64,000 bases of DNA from CAVSCR01 sp963726575. GTDB taxonomy: Bacteria; Actinomycetota; Actinomycetes; JAHEKZ01. Location: contig CAVSCR010000003.1 of NCBI GenBank assembly GCA_963726575.1, positions 186,001 to 250,000 on the forward strand. The letters are read 5' to 3'. A program made the translations under genes and the position numbers. The notes beneath the pieces were generated by a model that saw only the letters and a list, made by a program, of their open reading frames with translations, ran no database searches and had not been told where the DNA came from. Shown one piece after another: positions 42,824 through 51,288 of this stretch (its first letter is position 1; each line of letters starts with the position of its first letter).

Positions 42824-43278
42824 CCGCTGAGCGCCGTGCCGCGACCGCGGTCCTCGCAGTCGTGGCCGCTCTCACCTTCCTGCCGGGCTGTAGTGGCCCG
42901 CTGAAAGTGACGCCTCCGACTCCGGACCCAATTGCCTCAGCGACGTGCGCGAAGCTCGTGGCCGAGCTACCGTCCACCGTGGCGGGTCAGCCGAAGACAC
43001 CACGGACTCCGGCGTCGTCGTTGACACAGGCCTGGGGGAACCCCGCGATCGTCGTCCGTTGCGGAGTGAGCGTGCCGGCCGCACTGCGCCCGGACAGCCA
43101 GTTGGTGACGGTGAACGGCGTCGACTGGCTGCCTGAGCAGACGGACGCCGGATACCGGTTCACGACTGTGGGCCGGCTCGCCAACATCGAGGCGACGGTC
43201 CCGGCGACCTATGCGCCGGAGGGCGACGCGCTGGTTGACCTGGCGGGCCCGATCCGCAGCCTGGATGGGAGGCGCTAG
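42820..43278 (+). CDS. DUF3515 lipoprotein
   Basis: A 152-residue actinobacterial DUF3515 protein. Signal peptide with a basic start (TAERRAA), a hydrophobic core and lipobox LPGC near residue 24. The mature part has PPTPDPIASATCAKLVAELP and VVRCGVSVPAAL with two Cys that may pair, followed by VNGVDWLPEQTDAG. The only start that keeps a full signal peptide is CTG at 42820, which overlaps the Lrp-type gene stop as CTGA. A GTG at 42862 would leave too short a signal. Function unknown. Confidence 0.82.
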   Translation: MTAERRAATAVLAVVAALTFLPGCSGPLKVTPPTPDPIASATCAKLVAELPSTVAGQPKTPRTPASSLTQAWGNPAIVVRCGVSVPAALRPDSQLVTVNGVDWLPEQTDAGYRFTTVGRLANIEATVPATYAPEGDALVDLAGPIRSLDGRR

Positions 43279-43281
43279 GCA

Positions 43282-44397
43282 TCAGCGCAGGCCGCGGCGC
43301 TTGCGCAGGGCGCCCCTGATGAGTCGGTCGACCAGCGCGGGGTAGCTCACGCCCGAGGCCTGCCACATGCGCGGGAACATCGAGATCGGGGTGAATCCTG
43401 GGATCGTGTTGACCTCGTTGACGAGCACCCGACCCTCGTCGGTGACGAAGAAGTCGACCCGCGCGTAGTCCTCGCAGCCCAAGGCGTCGAAAGCGACGCA
43501 CGCCCGCGCCCGCACCGCCTCGCTGATCTCCTCAGGAAGGTCGGCGGGCACGTCGAGCTCGGTGACGTCGTCGAGGTACTTGGCCTCGAAGTCGTAGAAC
43601 TCGTGGTTGCCGCGCACCTTGATCTCGGCACACATGCTGGCCTCGGGACCACGTGCGTCCAACCGCTCGAGGACACCGCATTCGATCTCGCGGCCGATGA
43701 CGCCCGCCTCGACCACCACCTTGGGGTCGTGCTCGCGCGCGACGAGCACGGCCGCTTCGAGGTGAGACCAGTCCTTGACCTTGGTGATCCCGACGCTGGA
43801 GCCGGCACGAGCGGGCTTGACGAACACCGGCAGCGTGAGCGACTGGCGCACGCGGGCGAGCGCGCCCGGGGCGTCGGAGGTCCACTCTCGGTCGCTGACC
43901 ACCACATACGGGGACTGATCCAGCCCGGCAGCCGCGAGCAGCGTCTTGGCCACGGCCTTGTCCATGGCGGCAGCACTGCCGAGGACTCCGCTGCCGACAT
44001 AAGGGATGCCGGCCAACTCCAGCAGCCCCTGAATCGTTCCGTCCTCACCGAAGGGACCGTGCAACAGCGGGAAGACGACGTCGACTTCGCCGAGGGTGCG
44101 CGGCACGTCCCCCGGATCGGTCACCACCAGCGCGTGGTGGGTGGGGTCGCCGGCGAGCACCAGGGCCGCTCCCGCGTCGTCCACCGAAGGCAGCACTCCG
44201 CCACGGATCTGCAGCGCGTCCGGCTCGTCGGCTGCGAGGACCCAGCGACCTTCCCGGGAGATCCCGATGGGAACGACGTCGAACGTCGAGCGGTCGAGCG
44301 CGCGTAGGACGCTGCCGGCCGAGACACACGAGATCGCGTGCTCGGTGCTGCGTCCGCCGAACACCACCGCGACCCGCAGCCGTCGTTCCTCCGTCAC
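43282..44397 (-). CDS. ddl: D-alanine--D-alanine ligase
   Basis: A 371-residue ATP-grasp ligase making the D-Ala-D-Ala end of peptidoglycan precursors. Marks: FGGRSTEHAISCVSAGSVL, LHGPFGEDGTIQGLLELAG, and DFFVTDEGRVLVNEVNTIPG followed by FTPISMFP. Length is normal. It lies 9 nt after gpsA. The plsC-gpsA-ddl order is the one known in Streptomyces and Mycobacterium. Confidence 0.94.
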   Translation of the reverse strand: MTEERRLRVAVVFGGRSTEHAISCVSAGSVLRALDRSTFDVVPIGISREGRWVLAADEPDALQIRGGVLPSVDDAGAALVLAGDPTHHALVVTDPGDVPRTLGEVDVVFPLLHGPFGEDGTIQGLLELAGIPYVGSGVLGSAAAMDKAVAKTLLAAAGLDQSPYVVVSDREWTSDAPGALARVRQSLTLPVFVKPARAGSSVGITKVKDWSHLEAAVLVAREHDPKVVVEAGVIGREIECGVLERLDARGPEASMCAEIKVRGNHEFYDFEAKYLDDVTELDVPADLPEEISEAVRARACVAFDALGCEDYARVDFFVTDEGRVLVNEVNTIPGFTPISMFPRMWQASGVSYPALVDRLIRGALRKRRGLR

Positions 44398-44406
44398 CGC
44401 TCGACC

Positions 44407-45411
44407 CTAGCCACCGGTCCACTCCGGTTTGGCTTCCCTGGCCATGAGACGCACCACCATGTCGTGCGGCGCCAGACCCTCCTGAACGACCGCCGTGACG
44501 TGCTCGGTGATGGGCAGGTCGACGCCCAGACCGCGTCCGAGCGCGAGTACTGCGGCCGCCGACTTGACGCCCTCGGCGGTCTGCTCGGTGATCTGGACCA
44601 CCTCAGCCACCGACATCCCGCGACCGAGGTTCTCACCGAACGTGCGGTTGCGCGACAGCGGCGACATGCACGTGGCCACGAGGTCACCGACCCCCGCCAG
44701 GCCCATGAACGTCCGCGGATCCGCCTTCATCGCCAGCCCCAGGCGCGTCATCTCGGCCAGACCTCGGGTGATGATCGCCGCCTGGCTGTTGTCACCGAAC
44801 CCGAGCCCCTTGGTCATGCCTGCGGCCAGGGCAATCACGTTCTTGACGACGCCGGCCACCTCCACCCCGACGACATCGGTGTTCGTGTAGGGCCGGAAGT
44901 ACGGCGTCAGACACGCCGCCTGGATCCGTTGCGCGACCAGCTCGTCGTCGGCGGCCACAACGGTGGCGGCGGGTTGTCGTTTGGCGATCTCTCCGGCGAG
45001 GTTGGGTCCGGACACGACGGCGACGCGGTCGGCTGAATCGACGATCAGCTGAGCCACGACCTGGCTCATGCGCAGTCCGCTGTCGCGCTCCAGGCCCTTC
45101 ATCAAGCTGGCCAGGAGGGCGTCGCGCGGAACGTTCGCGCCCCACTGGGTCAGGTTCTCGCGCAGCGTCTGGGCGGGAACCGCAAGAACCACGAGCTCTG
45201 CATCGCCCACAGCGTCGGCTGCACGGGCTGTGGCCGACAACGTGACCGGGAGGTCGATCCCGGGGTGGAACCGCTGGTTGCGGTGCTCGGAGTTGACCAA
45301 GGCAACTGCGTCCGCGTCACGGCCCCACAAGACGACGTCGTTCCCCGCGTCGGCGAGCACCATGCCGAAGGCGGTGCCCCACGAGCCCATGCCCATGACT
45401 GCCGCGCGCAT
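44407..45411 (-). CDS. gpsA: Glycerol-3-phosphate dehydrogenase [NAD(P)+]
   Basis: A 334-residue soluble enzyme that reduces DHAP to glycerol 3-phosphate for phospholipids. N-terminal Rossmann MGMGSWGTAFGMVLADAG; catalytic segment with the Lys in AGVVKNVIALAAGMT, and GDLVATCMSPLSRNRTFG near the end. ATG 45411 shares one nt with the plsC stop (TGATG), so the two lipid genes are coupled. Confidence 0.95.
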   Translation of the reverse strand: MRAAVMGMGSWGTAFGMVLADAGNDVVLWGRDADAVALVNSEHRNQRFHPGIDLPVTLSATARAADAVGDAELVVLAVPAQTLRENLTQWGANVPRDALLASLMKGLERDSGLRMSQVVAQLIVDSADRVAVVSGPNLAGEIAKRQPAATVVAADDELVAQRIQAACLTPYFRPYTNTDVVGVEVAGVVKNVIALAAGMTKGLGFGDNSQAAIITRGLAEMTRLGLAMKADPRTFMGLAGVGDLVATCMSPLSRNRTFGENLGRGMSVAEVVQITEQTAEGVKSAAAVLALGRGLGVDLPITEHVTAVVQEGLAPHDMVVRLMAREAKPEWTGG

Positions 45412-46151
45412 CAGCGACGCCGCTTGCCGTCGGGTCGCTCGTCGTGCCGAATCTGCCGGTGGTCGAACCGGTGGGACGGAGGCGGTTCGTCGCGGATCTT
45501 CGCCAGCAATGAGGTGATCGCATCGATGATGCGCGTCGTTGCGTCGCGCAGCACCTCGGCAGTGATGGGGTGACCAGCCAGATCGTTGAGGTCAACCGGT
45601 GGGCCGGCGTGGACGTACATCGTCTTGCGCGGCAGCAGGCGCAGGCGCTTGGCATACGGCCACAGCACCTCTTGGGGACCCCACTGGGCCACGGGGATCA
45701 CCGGGCATCCCGTGGTCAGCGCGATCCGGGCGGCACCGGTCTTGCCGGTCATCGGCCACAGGTCGTCGTCGCGGGTCAGAGTCCCCTCGGGATAGATCAC
45801 GACGCACTCGCCCGCATCGACCGCGTCCACGGCATGCACGAACGCCTGGGCGGCGTCGCGAGTGGCTCGCTCGACCTTGATCTGGCCGGCGCCGGCCACG
45901 ATCGAGCCGACGATGGGGACGTCGAAGATCTCGGCCTTGGCCAGGAAGCGAGGAGCCCGGCCCGCGTCGTTCACGAAATGAGCCATGGACAACGGATCGA
46001 AGTGGGAGATGTGATTCGTCGCGAGGACACAACCGCCGCTGCGAGGGATGTACTGCTGCCCCTGCCAGTCGCGCTTCGTGGTGACGGTCAACGTGGGGCG
46101 CAACAGGATCCGTGCCACGCGATACGGCGCGCTCTCACGGTCGCTGGTCAC
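45411..46151 (-). CDS. plsC: 1-acyl-sn-glycerol-3-phosphate acyltransferase
   Basis: A 246-residue PlsC-type acyltransferase that makes phosphatidic acid. The NHxxxxD box is NHISHFDPLSM near residue 46. The second box is VVIYPEGTLTRDDD. Catalytic and substrate-binding motifs are all present. No strong membrane helix. With gpsA and cdsA elsewhere in this window it supplies glycerophospholipid precursors. Confidence 0.9.
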   Translation of the reverse strand: MTSDRESAPYRVARILLRPTLTVTTKRDWQGQQYIPRSGGCVLATNHISHFDPLSMAHFVNDAGRAPRFLAKAEIFDVPIVGSIVAGAGQIKVERATRDAAQAFVHAVDAVDAGECVVIYPEGTLTRDDDLWPMTGKTGAARIALTTGCPVIPVAQWGPQEVLWPYAKRLRLLPRKTMYVHAGPPVDLNDLAGHPITAEVLRDATTRIIDAITSLLAKIRDEPPPSHRFDHRQIRHDERPDGKRRR

Positions 46152-46256
46152 GCCACTCCCCTCAGACTCCCCTGCGGTGCCACGGGTGGGTCAGTCTCGC
46201 CCTCGCCAGGGTAGGTGTCGAGCACGGCTCACCACGACGCGTGCGAGGATCGGCCG

Positions 46257-47106
46257 ATGCCTGACCAGGACGGGTGGAGCGTGGTGGTCCCCGTCAAGGG
46301 AGGGCCTCAGGCGAAATCCCGACTGCGACTGGGTGATCCTCGAGCGGTTGCGGCTGGCCCGCGCCCTTGCCGAGGACACCATCGAGGTGGTTCGCAGCTG
46401 CCCCGCCGTCTCGACGACGTGCGTGCTGACTCGTGATGATGCGACGGCGCACTGGATCGCCGACACGTGGCCGGACGTCGCCGTCGCCCGCGAGCAGCCC
46501 ACGGAAGACCTCAACTCGGCCCTGGCTCGAGCCGTGAGTGACCAGCGAGCCGGACGGTTGGATGCGTCCGTGGCGGTGGTGACCGGCGACCTGCCGGCGT
46601 TGCGCAGCGATGACCTGACCGACCTGATCCGGCTGGCGACTGCCGACGGCGGAGTGTGCCTCGTCCCGGACCGCTCCGAGCACGGGACGACGATCCTGCT
46701 GCTGCCCGCCGGAGCCTTGCTGGCGTTCCGTTTCGGGTGCGATTCGGCGGCCCGACACCGGGCCGGCGGGGCACGGATCGTCAGCGCCAGCGATGGGGCG
46801 CGCTGCGACGTCGACACGCGCGACGACCTAGCGATGGCAGCGAGGATCGGGGTCGGGGCTCGGACGCGGGCAGCGCTGCGGGACCTCGCGGCTACCCTTC
46901 GGCAGGTGCAGGCAACCGTCCGGACCTTCGACGCGTTGACGAACCGGGGAAGCGTGCTGCTGGACGACGGCGTCGAGCTGCCTTTCGGCGAGGAAGCCTT
47001 CGCCAGCAGTGGTCTGCGGCTGCTGCGCCTGGGGCAACGGGTGCGGATCGCGACTGATCCCACGGGCCAGCGCGTGACGTCGCTGACCATCCTGACGCTG
47101 GCGTGA
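46257..47106 (+). CDS. cofC: 2-phospho-L-lactate guanylyltransferase CofC (F420 synthesis), frameshifted, with a C-terminal OB-like extension
   Basis: CofC makes the guanylylated intermediate of coenzyme F420. The N-terminus (MPDQDGWSVVVPVKGGPQAK, then SRLRLGDPRAVA) is in one frame from ATG 46257; the rest (LARALAEDTIEVV onward, including TGDLPALRSDDL) is in another. Removing one base in GCGGCT at 46350-46355 gives a clean 282-residue protein. After the nucleotidyltransferase core, the last ~70 residues (ATVRTFDALTNRGSVLLDDG and on) resemble a cold-shock/OB-type fold. It may be a real pseudogene or a sequencing error. Confidence 0.8.
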
Positions 47107-47223
47107 ACCCAACGCCCGCCGCGTCGACCGACTGACTCAGGATTTCCACAGGGCGGCCAAACCTTCCCCTGACGTGGGCGGACGGCTGACGCGGGGCGTA
47201 GTCGGAATGGCAGCATCGAACAC

Positions 47224-48486
47224 ATGTTCGACGCCGTTCCCGAGCCCGCTGCGGTCGCTCAGCTGCTGGCCACCGATCCCGATGAGCTACGCCACGACGA
47301 GCTCGTGGACTACCTGGCGGCGATCGAACGGCTGACGTCACACCTGGCAGCAAGAACGACCCGCCCGCTGGTGCGGCTCCTGGGGATGCACGACATTCCC
47401 GACGAGGCGTCGGCGTCTGGACATCCGCGCTCACATCTCGAACAGGGCGCTGTCTACGAGGAGGTACGGACCAGTCTTCGCCTGTCGGACACCGTCATGA
47501 GGTCACGGCTCGAGGTCGCCCGGGCGCTGTCCGGTGAGATGACGGCAACGGCCCAGGCGTTGAATGCCGGCCAGATCACAGCACTTCATGCACGGACCTT
47601 GGTCGAGGGCACCCGTGGCCTCAGCGGAGAGTCACTGCGTCGGGTAGAGCTGCTCGCGCTGGAACGTGGCCGCGACGGGTCGCTGGCGGACTTGCGGCGC
47701 GGACTGCGTAAGGGCAACGCCGAGATCGACGCCGAGACACAGGCTCGCCGACACGACGCTGCGATGGCGGGTCGCGAAGTTCGTCGGTGGGCACTGGACG
47801 ACGGGATGGCTGTGCTTCAGATCATCGCTAGCGCGATCGACGTCGACGCAGCGTATGGCGCCCTGACGGGCCTGGCCGGCCCGAACCGGTCGGATGATCC
47901 CCGTACCCTCAGCAACCGTCGGGTCGACGCGTTCGTCGACCTGTGCATGGCAGGCGTGGCCCCGGAAGGCGACCCTGGGTCAGCTCCACCGTCGCGACAC
48001 CCTCCGGTTCAGGCGCAGATCGTCATCGACCTCACCACACTTCTGGGCCTGGATGACAAGGCGGCTTGCCTGCGCGGCCATGGCCCGATCGCTGCTGACG
48101 TGGCCCGCGTCTGGCTGCAAGACGCCACGACCTGGCGGCGTCTGGTCGTCGACCCGGTTGACGGTCATCTGCTCGACTTCGGCCCGCTGGTCCACGATCC
48201 ACCGCCGCGGCTGGACCGTTTCGTGCGGGCTCGCGACCAGCGCTGCGTGTTTCCCGGCTGCAACCGGTCCGCCATCCGTGCCGACCTCGACCATCAGGTG
48301 CCGTTCCGCGCGGACGGCTCGGGCGGATCGACCTCGGCGGCAAATCTCGCCGCGCTGTGCCGACGACACCATCGACTGAAGACGCATGCCGGCTGGTCGT
48401 ACGTGACCGAACCAGACGGCTCGATCACCTGGACCAGTCCCAGCGGTCGAACTCAGAAGGTGCCGCGCCGACCCGCGCGCGAGTGA
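47224..48486 (+). CDS. DUF222-HNH nuclease-like protein (13E12 type)
   Basis: A 420-residue protein with an N-terminal DUF222 helical region and a C-terminal HNH domain: DQRCVFPGCNRSAIRADLDH near residue 337, and NLAALCRRHHRLKTHAGW. The His-Asn-His nuclease core and the CxxxxC zinc-like pair are intact. These proteins occur in many copies in actinobacteria and may be mobile; no introns or element ends are visible here. Function is unproven. It is followed by a strong hairpin. Confidence 0.88.
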   Translation: MFDAVPEPAAVAQLLATDPDELRHDELVDYLAAIERLTSHLAARTTRPLVRLLGMHDIPDEASASGHPRSHLEQGAVYEEVRTSLRLSDTVMRSRLEVARALSGEMTATAQALNAGQITALHARTLVEGTRGLSGESLRRVELLALERGRDGSLADLRRGLRKGNAEIDAETQARRHDAAMAGREVRRWALDDGMAVLQIIASAIDVDAAYGALTGLAGPNRSDDPRTLSNRRVDAFVDLCMAGVAPEGDPGSAPPSRHPPVQAQIVIDLTTLLGLDDKAACLRGHGPIAADVARVWLQDATTWRRLVVDPVDGHLLDFGPLVHDPPPRLDRFVRARDQRCVFPGCNRSAIRADLDHQVPFRADGSGGSTSAANLAALCRRHHRLKTHAGWSYVTEPDGSITWTSPSGRTQKVPRRPARE

Positions 48487-48521
48487 TCGGCAGCCGTCAG
48501 TCGTCACCCTCACACACGCAG

Positions 48522-48553
48522 CGGCGGGCCGAGCCCTGGGGCCCGACCCGCCG
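48522..48553. terminator. Bidirectional terminator hairpin between the HNH gene and hupB
   Basis: Arms CGGCGGG (48522-48528) and CCCGCCG (48547-48553) pair, and the inner seven positions also pair with two G-U wobbles on the minus strand, giving up to 14 bp around a 4-nt loop. It lies between convergent genes (ends 48486 and 48572). No U-run on either side, as often in high-GC actinobacteria. Confidence 0.6.
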
Positions 48554-48571
48554 ATTGTCGGCGTGCGCGTT

Positions 48572-49078
48572 CTAGCGCTTACGCGCGGTCGCCTTCTTTG
48601 TGGTCGACTTGCGTGCGGTCGCCTTCTTGGCCGTGGCCCTCTTGGCCGTGGTCTTCTTCGCTGGCGCCTTGCGTGCTGTTGTCTTCTTGGCTGGCGCACG
48701 CTTGGCCGGAGCCTTCTTGGCGGAGGAGCGAGACGGAGCCGCCTTGGCCGCCCGAGTGGCCGCCGTACGAGCAGTTGACGCAGCCACCTTCGGAAGCTTC
48801 TTCGCGCCGCTGACCACTGCCTTGAACTCCGCGCCGGCCTTGAACTTCGGGACGGACGTCTTCTTCACCTTCACGGTGGCACCAGTCTGCGGGTTGCGCG
48901 CCGTGCGAGCCGGACGGTCGACCTTCTCGAAGACGCCGAAGCCCGTGATGACGACGCGCTCGCCGGTCGCCACCTCACGCTTGATCACATCGATCACGGT
49001 GTCGAGAGCGTGCTGCGCCTGGCGGCGATTGCCATCGAACCGGTTCGAGAGAGTCTCGATCAACTCAGCCTTGTTCAC
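48572..49078 (-). CDS. hupB: HU-family DNA-binding protein with a lysine/alanine tail
   Basis: A 168-residue nucleoid protein. Residues 1-90 are an HU domain (MNKAELIETLSNRFDGNRRQ; TGFGVFEKVDRPARTARNPQTG). The tail from ~95 is built from KK-A-x-A-K repeats (PAKKTTAKRATAKKATARKS), like histone H1 and mycobacterial HupB. GTG 49078 has AAGGGGAAG upstream. It organises the chromosome and may wrap DNA broadly. Confidence 0.95.
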   Translation of the reverse strand: MNKAELIETLSNRFDGNRRQAQHALDTVIDVIKREVATGERVVITGFGVFEKVDRPARTARNPQTGATVKVKKTSVPKFKAGAEFKAVVSGAKKLPKVAASTARTAATRAAKAAPSRSSAKKAPAKRAPAKKTTARKAPAKKTTAKRATAKKATARKSTTKKATARKR

Positions 49079-49133
49079 TGCTTCCCCTTGCTGAAAGGTT
49101 GTTGGCCGGGCGGTCTACCCGGCGTCAGGTGCA

Positions 49134-49162
49134 ACGCTAGGTAATCACACTGGCGTATACAA
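49134..49162 (-). promoter_or_regulatory. Candidate hupB promoter
   Basis: In the relatively AT-rich 135-bp gap before hupB the minus strand shows TTGTAT (49162-49157), a 17-nt spacer, then TAGCGT (49139-49134), a TANNNT-type -10. Predicted leader is about 49 nt. The match is partial (-35 shares four of six consensus bases). Confidence 0.35.
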
Positions 49163-49219
49163 CGACCAATTGGCCCGAAAACCCTTGTTTCGCAAGGACA
49201 TTCGTCACACCCGCGATGA

Positions 49220-49810
49220 TCAAGGAACAGTGGTCGGCAACCAGTCGGGGCGAACGTCTTCGAAATCGGCGATGTCGTCAGCGTGGCGCAGGGTCAGCCC
49301 GATGTCATCGAGGCCCTCGAGCAGCCGCCATCTCGAATAGGGGTCCAGGTCGAAAGAGACGGTCTGGTCGGCATAGGCGACCGTCTCCGTGGCGAGGTCA
49401 ACGGTGATCTCCGTGTCAGGCGAAGCCTCTACGACAGCCCAGATCTGCTCCACGACCTCTTCCGGAAGCTGGACTGCTAGCAACCCGCCCTTGAGCGAGT
49501 TACTGCGGAAGATGTCGGCGAACCTCGGTGAGATCACGACCCTGAACCCATAGTCCTGAAGAGCCCAGACGGCGTGCTCGCGCGAGGAACCCGTCCCGAA
49601 CTCCGGACCCGCCACCAGGACTGAGGCTCCGGCGAACTGTGGCTGATTGAGGGCAAACTCGGGATCGGCCCTCCATGCAGCGAACAACCCGTCCTCGAAG
49701 CCGCTGCGCGTGATCCGCTTCAGATACACGGCGGGGATGATCTGATCGGTGTCGACGTTGCTTCGGCGCAGCGGCACCGCACGACCCGTGTGAACCGTGA
49801 ACTTGTCCAT
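49220..49810 (-). CDS. leuD: 3-isopropylmalate dehydratase small subunit
   Basis: A 196-residue swivel subunit of the leucine-pathway aconitase-like enzyme. MDKFTVHTGRAVPLRRSNVD with the TDQIIP segment, and GPEFGTGSSREHAVWAL. ATG 49810 has GAGGA upstream and follows leuC by 10 nt. It combines with LeuC to convert 2- to 3-isopropylmalate. Confidence 0.95.
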   Translation of the reverse strand: MDKFTVHTGRAVPLRRSNVDTDQIIPAVYLKRITRSGFEDGLFAAWRADPEFALNQPQFAGASVLVAGPEFGTGSSREHAVWALQDYGFRVVISPRFADIFRSNSLKGGLLAVQLPEEVVEQIWAVVEASPDTEITVDLATETVAYADQTVSFDLDPYSRWRLLEGLDDIGLTLRHADDIADFEDVRPDWLPTTVP

Positions 49811-49820
49811 GGTCTTGTCC

Positions 49821-51230
49821 TCACGCCTGCGGTTCGAGGTCTGCCGGGCTCGCCAGGTGGCCCAGTACCGCCGTGGCCGCGGCAACAACCGGTGACACGA
49901 GATGCGTACGTCCACCCTTGCCCTGGCGCCCTTCGAAGTTCCGGTTGGACGTCGAGGCGCTGCGCTCCCCCGGCGCCAGCTGGTCCGGGTTCATGCCCAG
50001 GCACATCGAGCAACCGGCTTGCCGCCACTCCGCTCCGGCCATGGTGAAGATGTCGTTGAGACCTTCCGCCTCGGCCTGCAGCCGGACCCGCACGGACCCG
50101 GGGACCACTAGCGTGCGGACCCCCGCGGCCACGTGTCGTCCCGACAACACGGCCGCGGCCGCTCGAAGATCCTCGATCCGCCCGTTCGTGCACGAGCCCA
50201 CGAAGACCGTATCGACCGGGATCTCGCGCAACGGGGTACCGGGCGTCAAATCCATGTACTGCAGGGCACGTTCGGCGGCCACCCGCTGGAGCGGATCCTC
50301 GAACGAAGCAGGGTCAGGCACCGAACTCGACAACGGCGCGCCCTGGCCCGGGTTAGTGCCCCACGTGACGAAGGGGCTGAGCGACGCAGCGTCGATGACA
50401 ACCTCCGCATCGAATCGCGCGTCGTCGTCGGTGCCCAGTGAGCGCCAGTAGCTCACGGCAGTCTCCCAAGCATCGCCGGTAGGTGCGTGCGGCCGCCCGC
50501 GTAGGTAGTCGAGCGTGGTGTCGTCCGGTGCCACCATCCCCGCCCGGGCACCGGCTTCGATCGACATGTTGCAGACGGTCATGCGCGCCTCCATCGAGAG
50601 CGCCCGCACCGCCGCGCCGCGGTACTCCAGGACGTAGCCCTGGCCACCCCCGGTTCCGATCTGCGCGATCACGGCCAGGATCAGATCCTTGGCGCTCACG
50701 TCGGGCGGCAGCTGGCCTTCGACGGTGATCGCCATCGTCTTGAAGGGGGTCAGCGGCAGCGTCTGGGTCGCCAGCACGTGCTCGACCTCGCTGGTTCCGA
50801 TCCCGAACGCCAGTGCACCGAACGCCCCGTGCGTGGCGGTGTGGGAGTCACCGCAGACGACCGTCATCCCCGGCTGGGTCAATCCGAGCTGAGGACCCAC
50901 GACGTGGACGATCCCCTGCTCGGCCGAACCCAACGGGTAGAGCGGTACGCCGAACTCGGCACAGTTCGCGCGCAGTGCCTCCACCTGGGCCCGAGAGACG
51001 GGGTCACTGATCGGCTGGTCGATGTCCGTCGTCGGGACGTTGTGATCCTCGGTCGCCAGCGTCAGGTCGGTCCGGTGTACGACCCGGCCGGCCGCGCGTA
51101 GCCCGTCGAACGCCTGCGGGCTCGTCACCTCGTGGACGAGGTGGAGGTCGATGTACAGAAGATCGGGCTCGCCTTCCGCCGCGCGCACGACGTGCGCGTC
51201 CCAGACCTTCTGCGCGAGGGTGCGTCCCAC
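49821..51230 (-). CDS. leuC: 3-isopropylmalate dehydratase large subunit
   Basis: A 469-residue [4Fe-4S] dehydratase subunit. GTG 51230 starts VGRTLAQKVWDAHVV with GAGAGGAG just upstream. The cluster cysteines lie in VGSCTNGRIEDLR and GCSMCLGMNPD. Other marks: ATEDHNVPTTD and VCGDSHTATHGAFGALAFG. It lies opposite the iclR-type regulator across a 58-bp gap. Confidence 0.95.
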   Translation of the reverse strand: MGRTLAQKVWDAHVVRAAEGEPDLLYIDLHLVHEVTSPQAFDGLRAAGRVVHRTDLTLATEDHNVPTTDIDQPISDPVSRAQVEALRANCAEFGVPLYPLGSAEQGIVHVVGPQLGLTQPGMTVVCGDSHTATHGAFGALAFGIGTSEVEHVLATQTLPLTPFKTMAITVEGQLPPDVSAKDLILAVIAQIGTGGGQGYVLEYRGAAVRALSMEARMTVCNMSIEAGARAGMVAPDDTTLDYLRGRPHAPTGDAWETAVSYWRSLGTDDDARFDAEVVIDAASLSPFVTWGTNPGQGAPLSSSVPDPASFEDPLQRVAAERALQYMDLTPGTPLREIPVDTVFVGSCTNGRIEDLRAAAAVLSGRHVAAGVRTLVVPGSVRVRLQAEAEGLNDIFTMAGAEWRQAGCSMCLGMNPDQLAPGERSASTSNRNFEGRQGKGGRTHLVSPVVAAATAVLGHLASPADLEPQA

Positions 51231-51258
51231 GGCGACTCCTCTCCACGACCAACTTGCA

Positions 51259-51273
51259 TCTCGCATATCGAGA
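51259..51273. promoter_or_regulatory. Candidate operator in the leuC-iclR gap
   Basis: TCTCG-CATAT-CGAGA is an inverted repeat with 5-bp arms around a 5-bp AT-rich centre. It sits at the middle of the 58-bp gap between divergently read leuC and the IclR-type gene, exactly where an autorepressing regulator of leuCD would be expected to bind. Confidence 0.5.
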
Positions 51274-51288
51274 CTGCAGTATCAACTC

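Noticed and set aside
46048..47106. A long reading frame covering cofC and an extra N-terminal 70-plus residues
   Set aside because: The early part is low-complexity Arg/Ser/Pro sequence antisense to the plsC start and does not match CofC; the true N-terminus is in the other frame from 46257.
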